Positions 7,849 through 17,220 of a DNA stretch of 64,000 bases are shown here, piece by piece. Below the pieces are notes generated by a model, which was not told the origin of the DNA, did not search any database, and was given only the letters and a program-made list of their open reading frames with translations. A program made the position numbers and the translations under genes. The stretch lies in contig NZ_FQVN01000007.1 in assembly GCF_900129375.1 (NCBI RefSeq), positions 124,001 through 188,000 of the forward strand, given 5' to 3'. Origin of the DNA: Streptoalloteichus hindustanus. GTDB lineage: Bacteria; Actinomycetota; Actinomycetes; Mycobacteriales; Pseudonocardiaceae. Position 1 is the stretch's first letter; every line of letters starts with the position of its first letter.

Positions 7849-9012
7849 TCACCGGCTGCCGCACAACGCCGAGTCGACGACGTCGTCGGCCGACGGTGAG
7901 GTCGCCGAGGACTTGGTGTTGGTCACCAGCGCGGCGTGGCGGGCGTCGTGGGTGACCATGGCGAACGACGCGTGGCCGGTGGCGAGACTCCCCGGGTGCC
8001 CCCACGCCTCCCCACCGCAGGACAACGGTTGCCGCACCAGGCCGAGGCCGTACCCGTAGCCCGCAGGGTGACCGGGAACGGGCACGGTCCGCCGCATCTC
8101 GGCCAGGGCGGACGCGGACACCACCCTGCCGTCGAGCAACGCCTGGAGGAACACCGTCTGCTCGCCCAGCGTCGACACCATGCCCCCGGACGAGCTCGCG
8201 ATCGAGACGATGTCGATGTTCACGCCGGGAAAGCCGGACGTGGTGTCGACCCAGTAGGAGAACGGCCCCGCGGTCTTGCGCGTGTATCCGGGCACGTACG
8301 GCTCGTCGAGGGTCCTGTCCCCCGGGCGCGGGAGCCTGGTCCGGGTCAGACCGAGCGGCTTGACGATCCGGTCGGCGATCGCGTCGGCGACGGTCGTGCC
8401 GGTGATCCGCTCGATCAACAGGCCGGCCAGGTGGTAGTTGGTGTTCGAGTAGGACCAGCCCGGCTCGGGTTCGGGCCGAGGTCGGTAGTCCAGTCCGATC
8501 CGGACCAACTCCAGCAGGGTGAAGGTGCCGTCCGGGTTCGGCGGCTCGCTGTACGCCTCGTCCGGCGGGTTCGCGATCCCGCTGGTGTGCTGGAGGAGCT
8601 GGCGCACCGTGATCCTGTTCCCGTCGTGGCCGTTGCCCCTGACCACGCCGGGCAGGTACCGCTCGACGGGCGCGTCCAGCTCCACGCGCTTCTCGTCGAC
8701 CAGCTGCAACACCACCGCGGCCGTGAAGGTCTTCGTCTGGCTACCGATCCGGAACTGGTCGATCGGCCGAACAGGACGGTGCGGCCAGCCGATCCTGGCC
8801 GTTCCACTGTGCAGGTGCCATGTTCCGGCGCGGCCGCCCGCGTAGATCGCGGCGCCCGGCCCGGACTTCGCCCGGTAGCGGTCCAGCAACGCCTGCGTGT
8901 CGGCGTGGCCGTCCCCTGTCCGGGCCTGCGCCGAGGCGGGCACCGCCAACGCGACGGACACAGCGGAGACCAACACCACCATCCAGCGGCGTAAGCCGAG
9001 ATTCTTCGTCAT
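7849..9012 (-). CDS. Secreted serine hydrolase, beta-lactamase/D-Ala-D-Ala carboxypeptidase family
   Basis: A 387-residue protein of the class C beta-lactamase/DD-peptidase fold (S12). A signal peptide at residues 1-30 ends in PASAQA. Active-site motifs: SQTK (SxxK nucleophile, in FRIGSQTKTF), YSNTNY (YxN), and HPG in AWGHPGSLATGH (the HxG equivalent of KTG). This looks like an R61-type carboxypeptidase or esterase rather than a dedicated beta-lactamase. The start ATG 9012 has GGAG five bases upstream. It may act on peptidoglycan alongside the two hydrolases encoded just before it on the other strand. Confidence 0.88.
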   Translation of the reverse strand: MTKNLGLRRWMVVLVSAVSVALAVPASAQARTGDGHADTQALLDRYRAKSGPGAAIYAGGRAGTWHLHSGTARIGWPHRPVRPIDQFRIGSQTKTFTAAVVLQLVDEKRVELDAPVERYLPGVVRGNGHDGNRITVRQLLQHTSGIANPPDEAYSEPPNPDGTFTLLELVRIGLDYRPRPEPEPGWSYSNTNYHLAGLLIERITGTTVADAIADRIVKPLGLTRTRLPRPGDRTLDEPYVPGYTRKTAGPFSYWVDTTSGFPGVNIDIVSIASSSGGMVSTLGEQTVFLQALLDGRVVSASALAEMRRTVPVPGHPAGYGYGLGLVRQPLSCGGEAWGHPGSLATGHASFAMVTHDARHAALVTNTKSSATSPSADDVVDSALCGSR

Positions 9013-9295
9013 ATGCGCTCCTCACCGCGGATCGAGGCAGGCCCCTGCGGCACAGGCCCCCTGCGGCGCGGGACCTTCGCCAGCCACAACCGGAAGCATG
9101 CCCGGCAACCGAAGAAAGAACCTCGTGGTTATTTGCTCGCGAAACGGCGGAAACCTGTCACGGCAAGGCAGAACCCGTCCCCGCTCGCGACCACGACGGC
9201 CTACCGGCGTGGATGTGCTCAGTACCGTGTGTGAGCCCCGCGAGCCCTCGAACTCGTTCCCACCGTGACGCTCCAGCCGAGGTGAGAAGGATGGC

Positions 9296-10564
9296 ATGGC
9301 CAGACGACGTGTGCTGATGGACCTCCGCCCCCTCCGGGAATCACCGGCGTTCCGCCGGTTGTGGCTCGGGTGGGGCCTGTCGTCCTTCGGCAGTCAGATG
9401 ACCAGCTTCGCGGTAGCGCTCCAGGTCTACGAGATCACCAGATCGTCGCTCGCGGTCGGCGCGGTCGGTCTTTCCATGGCGCTGCCGACGATTCTCCTCG
9501 CCCTGGTCGGCGGCGCGGTGGCGGACGCCGTCGACCGGCGCGAGCTGGTGCTGATCACCAGTGCCTGTCTGACCGTCGTGTCCGCCGTCTTCGCCGCGCA
9601 GGCCTTCGCCGGGATGCGCCAGGTGTGGCTGCTCTACGGGCTCGTCGCGGTCCAGTCGCTGCTCAACGCCGTGAACGCGCCGGCGCGTGGCACCTTCCTC
9701 TCCCGTCTGCTGCCACCACACCTGGTTCCGGCGGGGGCGGCGCTCAACGCGTTCACCTTCCACGCCAGCATGACGGCGGGCACGGCGCTGGCCGGGGTCA
9801 TCACCGCAGTGTGGGGTCTGAAGATCTGCTACCTCGTCGACGCCCTGAGCTTCGCCGCCGCGCTCCACGGCGTCGCCCGGCTGCCCGCGATGCCCCCGGA
9901 GGCCGGGACAGCTCGCCCCGGCCTCCGGTCCGTCGTCGACGGGCTCCGGTTCATCCGCCGCACCGCGGTCGTCAAGGGCGCGTTCCTCGCCGACATGAGC
10001 GCCATGGCCCTCGGCGCGCCCATGGCGCTCCTGCCCGCGATCAACGCGGAGCACTTCGGCGGTGGCCCCGAGACACTCGGGCTCCTGACCGCCGCCCCGA
10101 CCGTCGGTGGCCTGCTCGGGTCGGCGTTGTCCGGTCCGGTCGGGCGCGTGCGACGTCAGGGCAGGGCCATGCTGGTGGCCGGCGCGGTGTGGGGCGCCGG
10201 CCTCGTGGGGTTCGGGTTGGCCACCCACCTGGGCACCGCGCTGGCGTTGCTGGCGATCGCCGGGGCGGCGGACTCGGTCAGCGTCGTGTTCCGGACGGCC
10301 ATGGCGCAGAGCGCGACCCCGGACAGCCACCGGGGCCGGGTCAGCGCCGCCGAGTACGTCGTCGGCGCGGGTTGCCCCTACCTGGGCAACTTCCGCGCCG
10401 GCCTGGTCGGCTCACTGGTCTCCCCCGCCTTCGGCGTGATCAGCGGCGGGGTCGCCACGATCGCCGGCGCTGCGCTCATCGGGTTGCTCCTCCCCGCCTT
10501 CACCCGCTACACGACCGAGGCCAGCGACCAGGAACCAGCGCGGCCGCCGGCGCCGCAGTCGTGA
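9296..10564 (+). CDS. MFS transporter (MFS_3, EntS-like)
   Basis: A 422-residue inner-membrane protein with about 12 hydrophobic helices. Its opening, SPAFRRLWLGWGLSSFGSQM, is the usual start of the MFS_3/enterobactin-exporter-like subgroup, and the loop 2-3 motif GGAVADAVDRRELV is present. The likely role is proton-driven export of a small molecule; the substrate is unknown. The start ATG 9296 has GAGAAGG at 9284-9290; ATG 9317 is a less likely alternative. It stands alone between the serine hydrolase (divergent) and the M1 peptidase (same strand, 143 bp downstream). Confidence 0.88.
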   Translation: MARRRVLMDLRPLRESPAFRRLWLGWGLSSFGSQMTSFAVALQVYEITRSSLAVGAVGLSMALPTILLALVGGAVADAVDRRELVLITSACLTVVSAVFAAQAFAGMRQVWLLYGLVAVQSLLNAVNAPARGTFLSRLLPPHLVPAGAALNAFTFHASMTAGTALAGVITAVWGLKICYLVDALSFAAALHGVARLPAMPPEAGTARPGLRSVVDGLRFIRRTAVVKGAFLADMSAMALGAPMALLPAINAEHFGGGPETLGLLTAAPTVGGLLGSALSGPVGRVRRQGRAMLVAGAVWGAGLVGFGLATHLGTALALLAIAGAADSVSVVFRTAMAQSATPDSHRGRVSAAEYVVGAGCPYLGNFRAGLVGSLVSPAFGVISGGVATIAGAALIGLLLPAFTRYTTEASDQEPARPPAPQS

Positions 10565-10707
10565 CGAAGGGCCTGGTCACGGCACCGTTGACGGACTGCC
10601 GACCGGGCGAGTGAAAAATTTTCGGAAGTCGCGGCAACCAAGATCATGTTGTCTGTGTCCTCACTCGATGAGGGGCACACCCGCCCCTCACCGAGGAAGG
10701 AAACACC

Positions 10708-12159
10708 GTGAAAGCAACGCTGACCGGTCTGGTCATCGCGGCGCTCGTGGGCGCGGCGGCGCCCGCGCACGCGGCCGGACCCGGCCCGGAAGGGCTCGGG
10801 GACCCCTATTACCCCAAGGCGGGCAACGGCGGCTACGACGTCAGCCACTACGACCTGCGCCTGGACTACGAGCCGTCGAAGGACTGGTTGCAGGCCACCA
10901 CCACGATCAAGCTGAAGACCACGCAGGACCTGTCGTCGGTCAACTTCGACTTCGCGCTGCCGGTGCGGTCGGCGCGGGTGAACGGTCGGGACGTCGGCTT
11001 CGCGCAGCACCACGCCGAGTTGACCGTCAGCACGGGTGGAGACGTCGCCAAGGGCCAGGAGCTGACGGTCGAGATCAGCTACTCCGCCTCGCCGTCGCAG
11101 TCCAACCCGGACCTGCCACCCAGCAAGTGGAAGCGCACGCCGGACGGCGCGCAGGCGATCGGGGCGCCGTCGGTCGCGCCGTGGTGGTACCCCAGCAACG
11201 ACCACCCCAGCGACAAGGCCACCTACAACATCTCCGTCACCGTGCCGGACGGCATTGAGGCGATCTCCAACGGTCAGCTCGTCGGAACGACTCCGCGGGG
11301 TGACGGCAAGACCACGTGGAACTGGGCGAGCACCAAGCCGCAGACCACCTACGCGACGTTCCTGGCGATCGGCCAGTACCAGCTGCACCAGTCCTATCTC
11401 GACGGAGTGCCCCTCGTCGACGCCTACTCCGAGGCGCTGGGCGACCGCGCGGCGGCCGCGAAGGCGAGCCTCGACGAGAGGCACCTGATGGTGGGCTTCC
11501 TGGAGAAGCTGCTCGGGAAGTACCCGCTGGACGCGACGGGGGCCCTGGTCACCCCGTACACGTCCACCCCGCTGGAGACCCACACCCGGCCGTCGTTCCC
11601 CGCCTCGTCCTTCCGGAACGGCCCGAACTCCTTCGTCGTCGCGCACGAGCTGGCGCACCAGTGGCTCGGCAACTCCGTGACGATGAAGTACTGGAAGGAC
11701 ATCTGGCTCAACGAGGGCTTCGCCACGTACGTGCAGTGGTTCTGGTCCGCCTACAAGGGCAAGGGAACCCCACAGCAGTTGGCCAACTGGTTCTACAAGC
11801 AGTACCCGGCCGACCACGAGATCTGGAAGGTGGCCGTGGCCGACCCGACGCCGCAGTACCAGTACGGCGCGGCGGTGCACGAGCGCGGCGCGATGGCCCT
11901 CGTGGCGTTGGGCGAGGCGGTCGGTGACGAGACGTTGCGGCGCATTCTGAACACGTGGGTGAGCCAGAAGGCGTACGGCAACGCCACCACGGAGGAGTTC
12001 GTCGCGCACGCCGAGAAGATCTCCGGCAGGAAGCTGGGCGACCTGTTCCAGACGTGGGTCCTCAAGCCCGGCAAGCCCAGTTCTCCCCCGGCGGGGCGGA
12101 CGCTGAAGGCTGACGAGCAGGAGCCCGCCTCGGTCAAGGAACTCCACCGCCCTTACTGA
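10708..12159 (+). CDS. Secreted M1-family metallopeptidase
   Basis: A 483-residue secreted zinc aminopeptidase-like protein. The signal peptide ends AAPAHA. A beta-sheet N-terminal domain (residues 30-240) precedes the thermolysin-like domain. The zinc site is HELAHQW with the third ligand Glu 18 residues later in WLNEGFATY. The usual GxMEN exopeptidase motif is not recognisable; the matching stretch reads STPLETHTRP, where only the Glu survives, so aminopeptidase activity is less certain than zinc binding. Length is typical of short secreted actinobacterial M1 members. The start is GTG 10708 with AGGAAGGA upstream. Confidence 0.88.
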   Translation: MKATLTGLVIAALVGAAAPAHAAGPGPEGLGDPYYPKAGNGGYDVSHYDLRLDYEPSKDWLQATTTIKLKTTQDLSSVNFDFALPVRSARVNGRDVGFAQHHAELTVSTGGDVAKGQELTVEISYSASPSQSNPDLPPSKWKRTPDGAQAIGAPSVAPWWYPSNDHPSDKATYNISVTVPDGIEAISNGQLVGTTPRGDGKTTWNWASTKPQTTYATFLAIGQYQLHQSYLDGVPLVDAYSEALGDRAAAAKASLDERHLMVGFLEKLLGKYPLDATGALVTPYTSTPLETHTRPSFPASSFRNGPNSFVVAHELAHQWLGNSVTMKYWKDIWLNEGFATYVQWFWSAYKGKGTPQQLANWFYKQYPADHEIWKVAVADPTPQYQYGAAVHERGAMALVALGEAVGDETLRRILNTWVSQKAYGNATTEEFVAHAEKISGRKLGDLFQTWVLKPGKPSSPPAGRTLKADEQEPASVKELHRPY

Positions 12160-12178
12160 GGTATCGCGACGAGTAGCC

Positions 12179-12214
12179 GTGGGGTCCACATTGGACGCCC
12201 AATGTGGACCCCAC
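12179..12214. terminator. Bidirectional hairpin terminator
   Basis: Perfect 16-bp arms (GTGGGGTCCACATTGG) around a 4-nt loop between the convergent M1 peptidase and DUF1330 genes. Confidence 0.85.
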
Positions 12215-12258
12215 CACCTCGCGGGCCACGACCACGCGTGGGCGAGGACGAACGCGTG

Positions 12259-12612
12259 TCAGCCGTCCATCCCGAGCGCGGTCCGCATGGCGGCGGCCTT
12301 CCGCGCCGGGTCGTGGTCCGGGCCCACGCCCTCCACCAGGATCACGTCGCCGACGAGGTGGTCGGCGCGCTTGGGCAGGATCTCCTGGTAGGCCGGCGAG
12401 TCGTACCAGGCGCGCGCCCGGCCCATGTCCGGGAACCGGATCATCACCACGTCCCCGGGCCAGCTGCCCTCCCGGACGTCCACGGTGCCGCCGTGCACGA
12501 CGAACCGCCCCGAGTAGGGGTCGAGGGTGGCCTGGATCCGCTCCATGTACTCGAACACCTCGGGGTGGACGGTCTCGGGGCGGCGCAGGTGGGCGATGGC
12601 ATAGGCGGTCAT
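12259..12612 (-). CDS. DUF1330 family protein
   Basis: A 117-residue protein of the DUF1330 (dimeric alpha/beta-barrel, ABM-like) family. The opening MTAYAIAHLRRP, the central GGTVDVREGSWPGDVVMIRFPD and the YDSPAYQEILPKR stretch match the family pattern. The function is unknown; relatives are small stress or metabolism proteins. ATG 12612 has GGAGAG eight bases upstream. It stands alone, downstream of the NB-ARC gene on the same strand (95 bp). Confidence 0.85.
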   Translation of the reverse strand: MTAYAIAHLRRPETVHPEVFEYMERIQATLDPYSGRFVVHGGTVDVREGSWPGDVVMIRFPDMGRARAWYDSPAYQEILPKRADHLVGDVILVEGVGPDHDPARKAAAMRTALGMDG

Positions 12613-12707
12613 CGGGACTCTCCTCGGGGCGGTGGGCCGTGCCTTGTGCCCACCATCCTGCTGTCGGAACAGAAGCCCGTCGATTACCTCGAAGGTAAAG
12701 CGGCCGC

Positions 12708-14945
12708 CTACGGCTCAGGCACGGCGCGACCCGCGCAGTCGAGGCCGTCGAGCTGCTGTCGCACTCGGCGGACGTCCTCAGGACGTTCTTGTCGTCGGTA
12801 CAGCCCCAGCGCTTCGCGCCAGACCACGCGGGCCGCCTCGTGGTGGCCGAGGGCGAGATGGGAGCGACCGAGGTGGTCGAGCGTGTCGGCGGACTGGTAG
12901 CTGTGGCCGAGGGCGCGGAACAGGGCCAGGGCCTGGCGGTAGCGGCGAACAGCCTCCCGGTGGTTGCCGGTGCGGTGGGCGATGTAACCGAGACTGTCCA
13001 AAGTGCCCGCTTCGCCCTCCACGTGGTGGTGGCGTTGGTGCAGGGCGAGGGCCGCTTCGCAGTGGGCGCGGGCGGTGTCGTGGTCGTCGAGGCGTGCGGC
13101 GCACCAGCCCACCGCGTTGAGCGCCTCGGCTTCGAACACGGGCAGGTCGAGGCCGCGGTAGAGGTCCAGGGCCTGGCTGGCGTGGCCCAGGGCCCGTCGG
13201 TCGTCCCCCCGGAGCATCCAGGCCCGCGCGAGCATTCGGTGGACGAGGGCCTGGTGGGTGCGGTCGTTCTGGCGTTCGGCGAGGGCGAGCGCCTGGCGCA
13301 GGTGCTCGACCGCTTCCTCGTGGCGTCCGAGGTTCGCCTGGGCGAGCCCGACGAGGCGGAGCGCGAGCGGGCGGGCGGCCGGGTCGGGCAGGTGCGCGGC
13401 GGCGTCCACCGCGGCCCGCCACACGACGAGCCGATCGTGGAGGCGGCCCCGCCGGTTGTGGAAGGTGGTCAGCGCCCAGGCCAGGCGCCACGTGAGGTGG
13501 TGCAGCCCTCTCGTCGCGGCCGTGTGCTGCGCGGCCAACAGGTTCGCGTGCTCGGCGTCGAACCAGGCGAGCGCCGCCGGGGCGTCGGACATCGGATGCG
13601 GGTGAACGCCGCGAGCGGGCGGGTCGAGCCGGATCGGTGTGCGGTGCGGTTCCAGGAGACGGTCGGCCTGGTAAGCGGTGTGGGTGTAGAAGTCGAGGAC
13701 CCGTCGCAGTGCCGCCTCCCGGGTCCCACTGGTCAGATCGCGGTGGGCGATGGTGGTGGCGTAGCCGCGAACCAGGTCGTGCGGGGAGAAACGGCCGTTC
13801 GCCTGCCGAGCCTGCAGTGAGGCGTCCTCCAGGGCACGCACCGTGCCGCGCGCCTCGGACAAACGAAGGTCGGCGAGGCTGGCGACGGCGGGCAAACTGA
13901 TATCCGGGCCGGGAGCGACACCCAGCAGCCCGAACACCGTGCGCTGCCGCGGGGTCAGGCCGCGCAGGGAGAGCGAGAGAACCGTCGGCAGGCTCGCGGC
14001 GGGATCGTCGTCGTCCAGCGCGTCCACACCGAACTCGCGGAGCTCGGCGACGAACTCCGCCAGGGGCACCTGCGGCGTGCTGCGGGCTCGGCCGGCGACC
14101 AGCCCCAACGCGAGGGGAAATCCGCCGCACCACCGGATCAGGTCGGCCACCGCGTCCGCTTCGGTCGCCACCCGCGTCACGCCCAGCCGCCCGACCAGCA
14201 GGGCACGGGCCTCGTCGTCGGTGAGGGTGTCCAGGTGCAGGGGGCGGGCGCCGTGCCGGGTGATCAGCCCGGTCAGCCGGTTGCGACTGGTCACCACGAC
14301 CACGCTGGGCCCACCGCCCGGCAGCAGCGGCGCCACCTGCTCGGCCGTGGCGGCGTTGTCCAGCACGACCAGCATCCGCCGGCGCGCGACGAGACTCCGG
14401 TACAGGCCCGTCTGGGCCGCCGTGTCCGCCGGGACACGGGCAGGGTCGACCCCGAGGGCGTCGAGGAAGCCCCGCACCGCCACCGCCGGCGGCATCGGCT
14501 CCGCCTCGGGGCTGAAACCACGCAGGTCAACAAACAACTGCCCGTCGGGAAACCGGTCGGCGTGGCGGTGCGCCCAGGTCAGGGCCAACCAGGTCTTGCC
14601 GATCCCGCCCGCCCCGCCGATCGCCGAGATCACCACCGTCGCACCCGTCCCGGCGTTCGCCGGGTCAGGCCGCGGGGGCGAGCCCGCGCCGGGCAGGCTC
14701 TCCACGGCTCGGTCCAGCTCGGCCAGATCCGCGGCCCGTCCGGTGAACGGGGCCGGCGCGGCGGGCAGTTGGCGCGGCACCACCGGCTCGGGCGGTGGCT
14801 GCACGTGGAGCCCGCCGTGCACCACGCCGGCCTGCACCACCACGCCCACGGAGTCCGCCGACACGTCGTTGCGCCCCAGGGCCTCGCCCCGGTCGGGCGG
14901 CGTCTCCGGTCCGTGCGCCCGCCCCGATCCGCGCATCGCCACCAC
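12708..14945 (-). CDS. AfsR-like NB-ARC ATPase with TPR repeats (STAND regulator, no DNA-binding domain)
   Basis: A 745-residue STAND-type signalling ATPase. After a short N-terminal segment comes an NB-ARC domain: Walker A GGAGGIGKT (about residues 110-118), the family stretch GQLFVDLRGF, Walker B MLVVLDNA, and sensor-like VVVTSRNRLTG. The C-terminal half holds several TPR repeats. It lacks the SARP/OmpR DNA-binding domain that AfsR carries, so it probably acts through partner proteins. The start is GTG 14945, five bases after GGAGG; GTG 14942 and ATG 14936 are in frame. It lies 225 bp downstream of the glycosyltransferase on the same strand, with no functional link evident. Confidence 0.85.
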   Translation of the reverse strand: MVAMRGSGRAHGPETPPDRGEALGRNDVSADSVGVVVQAGVVHGGLHVQPPPEPVVPRQLPAAPAPFTGRAADLAELDRAVESLPGAGSPPRPDPANAGTGATVVISAIGGAGGIGKTWLALTWAHRHADRFPDGQLFVDLRGFSPEAEPMPPAVAVRGFLDALGVDPARVPADTAAQTGLYRSLVARRRMLVVLDNAATAEQVAPLLPGGGPSVVVVTSRNRLTGLITRHGARPLHLDTLTDDEARALLVGRLGVTRVATEADAVADLIRWCGGFPLALGLVAGRARSTPQVPLAEFVAELREFGVDALDDDDPAASLPTVLSLSLRGLTPRQRTVFGLLGVAPGPDISLPAVASLADLRLSEARGTVRALEDASLQARQANGRFSPHDLVRGYATTIAHRDLTSGTREAALRRVLDFYTHTAYQADRLLEPHRTPIRLDPPARGVHPHPMSDAPAALAWFDAEHANLLAAQHTAATRGLHHLTWRLAWALTTFHNRRGRLHDRLVVWRAAVDAAAHLPDPAARPLALRLVGLAQANLGRHEEAVEHLRQALALAERQNDRTHQALVHRMLARAWMLRGDDRRALGHASQALDLYRGLDLPVFEAEALNAVGWCAARLDDHDTARAHCEAALALHQRHHHVEGEAGTLDSLGYIAHRTGNHREAVRRYRQALALFRALGHSYQSADTLDHLGRSHLALGHHEAARVVWREALGLYRRQERPEDVRRVRQQLDGLDCAGRAVPEP

Positions 14946-15170
14946 ACCGACCTCCCACCCACGAGACCAGCGGACGGCCACGTCGCGGACCGCCCCGACC
15001 CACCTCACATCCTGCTGACAGCCAGGGAGATCACCTATCCGCCGACCGCCTACTCCTCTGGCTCGTGCACGCTCTGGCTGACCGGAAGACGGGAGACCTC
15101 TCAACACCAACACGCATTGGCCTTGACCCACAGCTGTGGCTGCTGCGGGTCAAGACCGCTTACTGGACAC

Positions 15171-16373
15171 TCAGGAGGCCATGGCCACAAGACGCTGTGC
15201 GGCAACCATCACACCGTCGGTGCGCACCGCTGCGGCGATGGAGCGGGCACGAGCGGCCACGTCAGGTTGGAGAACCTGGTTGAGGGCCGTGACCAGCGAA
15301 CCGGCGGTCGGCGCGCCGGGTGCGTGCGCGCTGCCGATCCCCAGCTCCTCGCATCGCCGTGCCCAGTAGTGCTGGTCGTACCACTGCGGCACAACGACTT
15401 GCGGCGCGCCGGCGGCCGTGGCGATGGTCGTGGTGCCCGAACCACCGTGGTGCACAACGGCGGCCACTCGCCGGAACAGCGCCTGCACGTTGACTTCTCC
15501 GACGCAGAGGCAGTCCGGTCCTTCGTCCGCGAGCGACAGATCGGCCCAGCCCCGGGAGATGATCGCGCGACGGCCCAGCGCGCGGGCCGCCCGCACCATC
15601 TCGTGGCTGACGCCTTCCGGGGCGGCCATGCTGCCGAAGCCGAAGAAGACGGGCGGCTCGCCGGCGTCCAGGAACTCCTCCACCTCCGTCGACAGTGGAC
15701 GGTCGTCGGGCAGGAACCACGCGCCGGTCTGGAACACCGTCCGGTCCGAGGGCTCGGGCCAGGGCGCCAGCACGGGATCGGCGGCGAGCCAGGGCCGGTC
15801 GGTGATGATGTGGCCGAGCACGTCGGAAACCGGGTCCAGGCCGAGCGCGGCCCGCTGCTCGTTGAGCGCGTCGCGCCAGTCGTCGTTCCACCGGCGTGCG
15901 TCCAGTGCCCACCGCGCGTCGTTGTCGGCCTTCTCGTCGTGGGGCCATACCGGCACCACAGGTGGCGCGTGGTGCGGGGACGGCAGGGTGATCGGGCAGA
16001 AGGTGGCGTGCACGTGGGGAATGCCCATGGCCTCGGCGACCGAGTGGGCGGCGAACTGGAGCGCGGCGAAACCCAGCACGAGGTCGCAGCCCTTGGCGGC
16101 CTCCGTGAGCGCGGCGAACTGGGTGGCCACGGTGTCCGCCATGAGCTGCCGCCGCTGCTCCGGCGAGGACGTCCCCGGCCTGACCGGTCCCGACTTCCCC
16201 CGCACCTCCGGCCCCACGGGAACCATCGGAAACCCGAAACCGCCGATCCAGTCACGGAAGTCCGGCGGCACGCAGAAGAGGACTTCCTGCCCCAGATCCC
16301 GCAACCGCGACGCCAATGCCACCAACGGCTGGACGTCGCCACGGGACCCGATCGTCGACAGCAGCACACGCAT
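15171..16373 (-). CDS. rgt: Rifamycin-type GT-B glycosyltransferase (Rgt-like)
   Basis: A 400-residue GT1-family glycosyltransferase. The N-terminal acceptor domain opens MRVLLSTIGSRGDVQP; the C-terminal donor domain has FFGFGSM and the nucleotide-sugar motif HHGGSGTT followed by GAPQVVVPQWYDQHYWA. The fold is also used for macrolides and glycopeptides. I assign rifamycin glucosylation because an RAE-like element lies at 16452-16469 and a rifamycin phosphotransferase with its own RAE lies 7 kb away; sequence alone proves only a GT-B enzyme. The start ATG 16373 has GAGGAG five bases upstream. The 5' end and leader are duplicated at 17361-17553. Confidence 0.8.
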   Translation of the reverse strand: MRVLLSTIGSRGDVQPLVALASRLRDLGQEVLFCVPPDFRDWIGGFGFPMVPVGPEVRGKSGPVRPGTSSPEQRRQLMADTVATQFAALTEAAKGCDLVLGFAALQFAAHSVAEAMGIPHVHATFCPITLPSPHHAPPVVPVWPHDEKADNDARWALDARRWNDDWRDALNEQRAALGLDPVSDVLGHIITDRPWLAADPVLAPWPEPSDRTVFQTGAWFLPDDRPLSTEVEEFLDAGEPPVFFGFGSMAAPEGVSHEMVRAARALGRRAIISRGWADLSLADEGPDCLCVGEVNVQALFRRVAAVVHHGGSGTTTIATAAGAPQVVVPQWYDQHYWARRCEELGIGSAHAPGAPTAGSLVTALNQVLQPDVAARARSIAAAVRTDGVMVAAQRLVAMAS

Positions 16374-16544
16374 CGCGACTCCTCGCTGGACAGCGCTCTC
16401 CCTCGGCCCTGAACCGGCCGGGCTCACCGGCCCGCATTCTGAACCAGCGACGGGGCCTTGCCACAAGTCAACCTTCCAGCTATACGTTGAAGTGGGAACA
16501 CGTCTCCGTGGCCTCTCCCCCACCGAACAGTTCCGCGACCAGTG
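16352..16544 (-). repeat. 193-bp direct repeat, copy A (glycosyltransferase start and leader)
   Basis: About 95% identical (9 mismatches, no gaps) to 17361-17553, offset exactly 1009 bp. On the minus strand it runs from a fragment of the MerR gene's last codons (LVAELFGGGE equivalent), through the RAE, to the first seven codons of the glycosyltransferase. Here the glycosyltransferase is intact and the MerR part is truncated. Confidence 0.92.
16452..16469 (-). promoter_or_regulatory. Rifamycin-associated element (RAE) upstream of glycosyltransferase
   Basis: GGGGCCTTGCCACAAGTC on the plus strand, with the CTTG-CCA-CAAG core of the RAE, a 19-bp palindrome known upstream of rifamycin-inactivation genes. 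The outer right arm is degenerate. A CTATACGTT box starts 13 bp after the core, as at the rph element. Confidence 0.7.
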
Positions 16545-16716
16545 CACGGTCACCGCGACGAGGGGGACCAACCATCGGTCCCGGATCGACAGTCCTCACC
16601 CCTCCGCACCCCTACGGCCCCACCCCGAACCGCCGGGCTCGATCCCGGGGCCATTCCCGGATTCCCGTCGGATCCCCGCGCTCGATGATCGGGCCGTGTC
16701 GGATGGGGGAGGACCG

Positions 16717-17220
16717 ATGTCGTTACGTGACCGGACCGCGGTGCGTCCGGGCCGCTGGACCACGCCGCTGCTCGTCCTGACCGGGTTGGCGTCGGTGGTT
16801 TTCGCGGTCGGGACGGCCTTGCACGCGTTCGTCGTCGTGGACGAGCAGACGCTGACACGGATGATGGTGCTGGCCGGGGCCGATCCCGGGCGGGCGCCGG
16901 GGTTCCTGGTCGGGTTCCGCGTGGTCGGATGCCTGTACCTGGTGGGCAACGCGCTGGGTGTGCTCGCGCTGCGCCGCCAGCCGAGCCGGTGGTTGTTCTG
17001 GGTCGTGCTGGTGGTCAACGCCACCCAGGCGGCCGGGGTCTGGCTGGTGCCGCCGGAGATGTTCACCGCGGCCCGGGAGCGGTTCGGCGTTGCCGGGGTG
17101 CTGCCGTCGCTGGTCACCGACGGCGGCGCGCTGGTCCTGGTCGTCGTGCTCGTCACCGCCTCGGCGATCACGCGGGCGACGTGGGGGCAGGTCCGCGGGC
17201 TTGCCCCGGCGGCGGAATGA
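16717..17220 (+). CDS. Small integral membrane protein of unknown function
   Basis: A 167-residue protein with four hydrophobic helices (TPLLVLTGLASVVFAV, FRVVGCLYLVGNALGVLAL, WLFWVVLVVNATQAAGVWLV, LVLVVVLVTASAI). I do not recognise a family; similar small membrane proteins are common in actinomycetes. The start ATG 16717 has GGGAGG five bases upstream. It lies between the two copies of the 193-bp repeat, on the strand opposite to its neighbours, so it appears to have arrived with the event that made the repeat. Confidence 0.75.
   Translation: MSLRDRTAVRPGRWTTPLLVLTGLASVVFAVGTALHAFVVVDEQTLTRMMVLAGADPGRAPGFLVGFRVVGCLYLVGNALGVLALRRQPSRWLFWVVLVVNATQAAGVWLVPPEMFTAARERFGVAGVLPSLVTDGGALVLVVVLVTASAITRATWGQVRGLAPAAE

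Noticed and set aside
7849-9012. Beta-lactam resistance gene
   Set aside because: The SxxK/YxN/HxG set is that of DD-peptidases and esterases as much as beta-lactamases; resistance cannot be claimed.
14235-16412. 725-codon open frame on the plus strand
   Set aside because: It is antisense to the NB-ARC and glycosyltransferase genes, has no domain-like sequence and arises from high GC at third positions.
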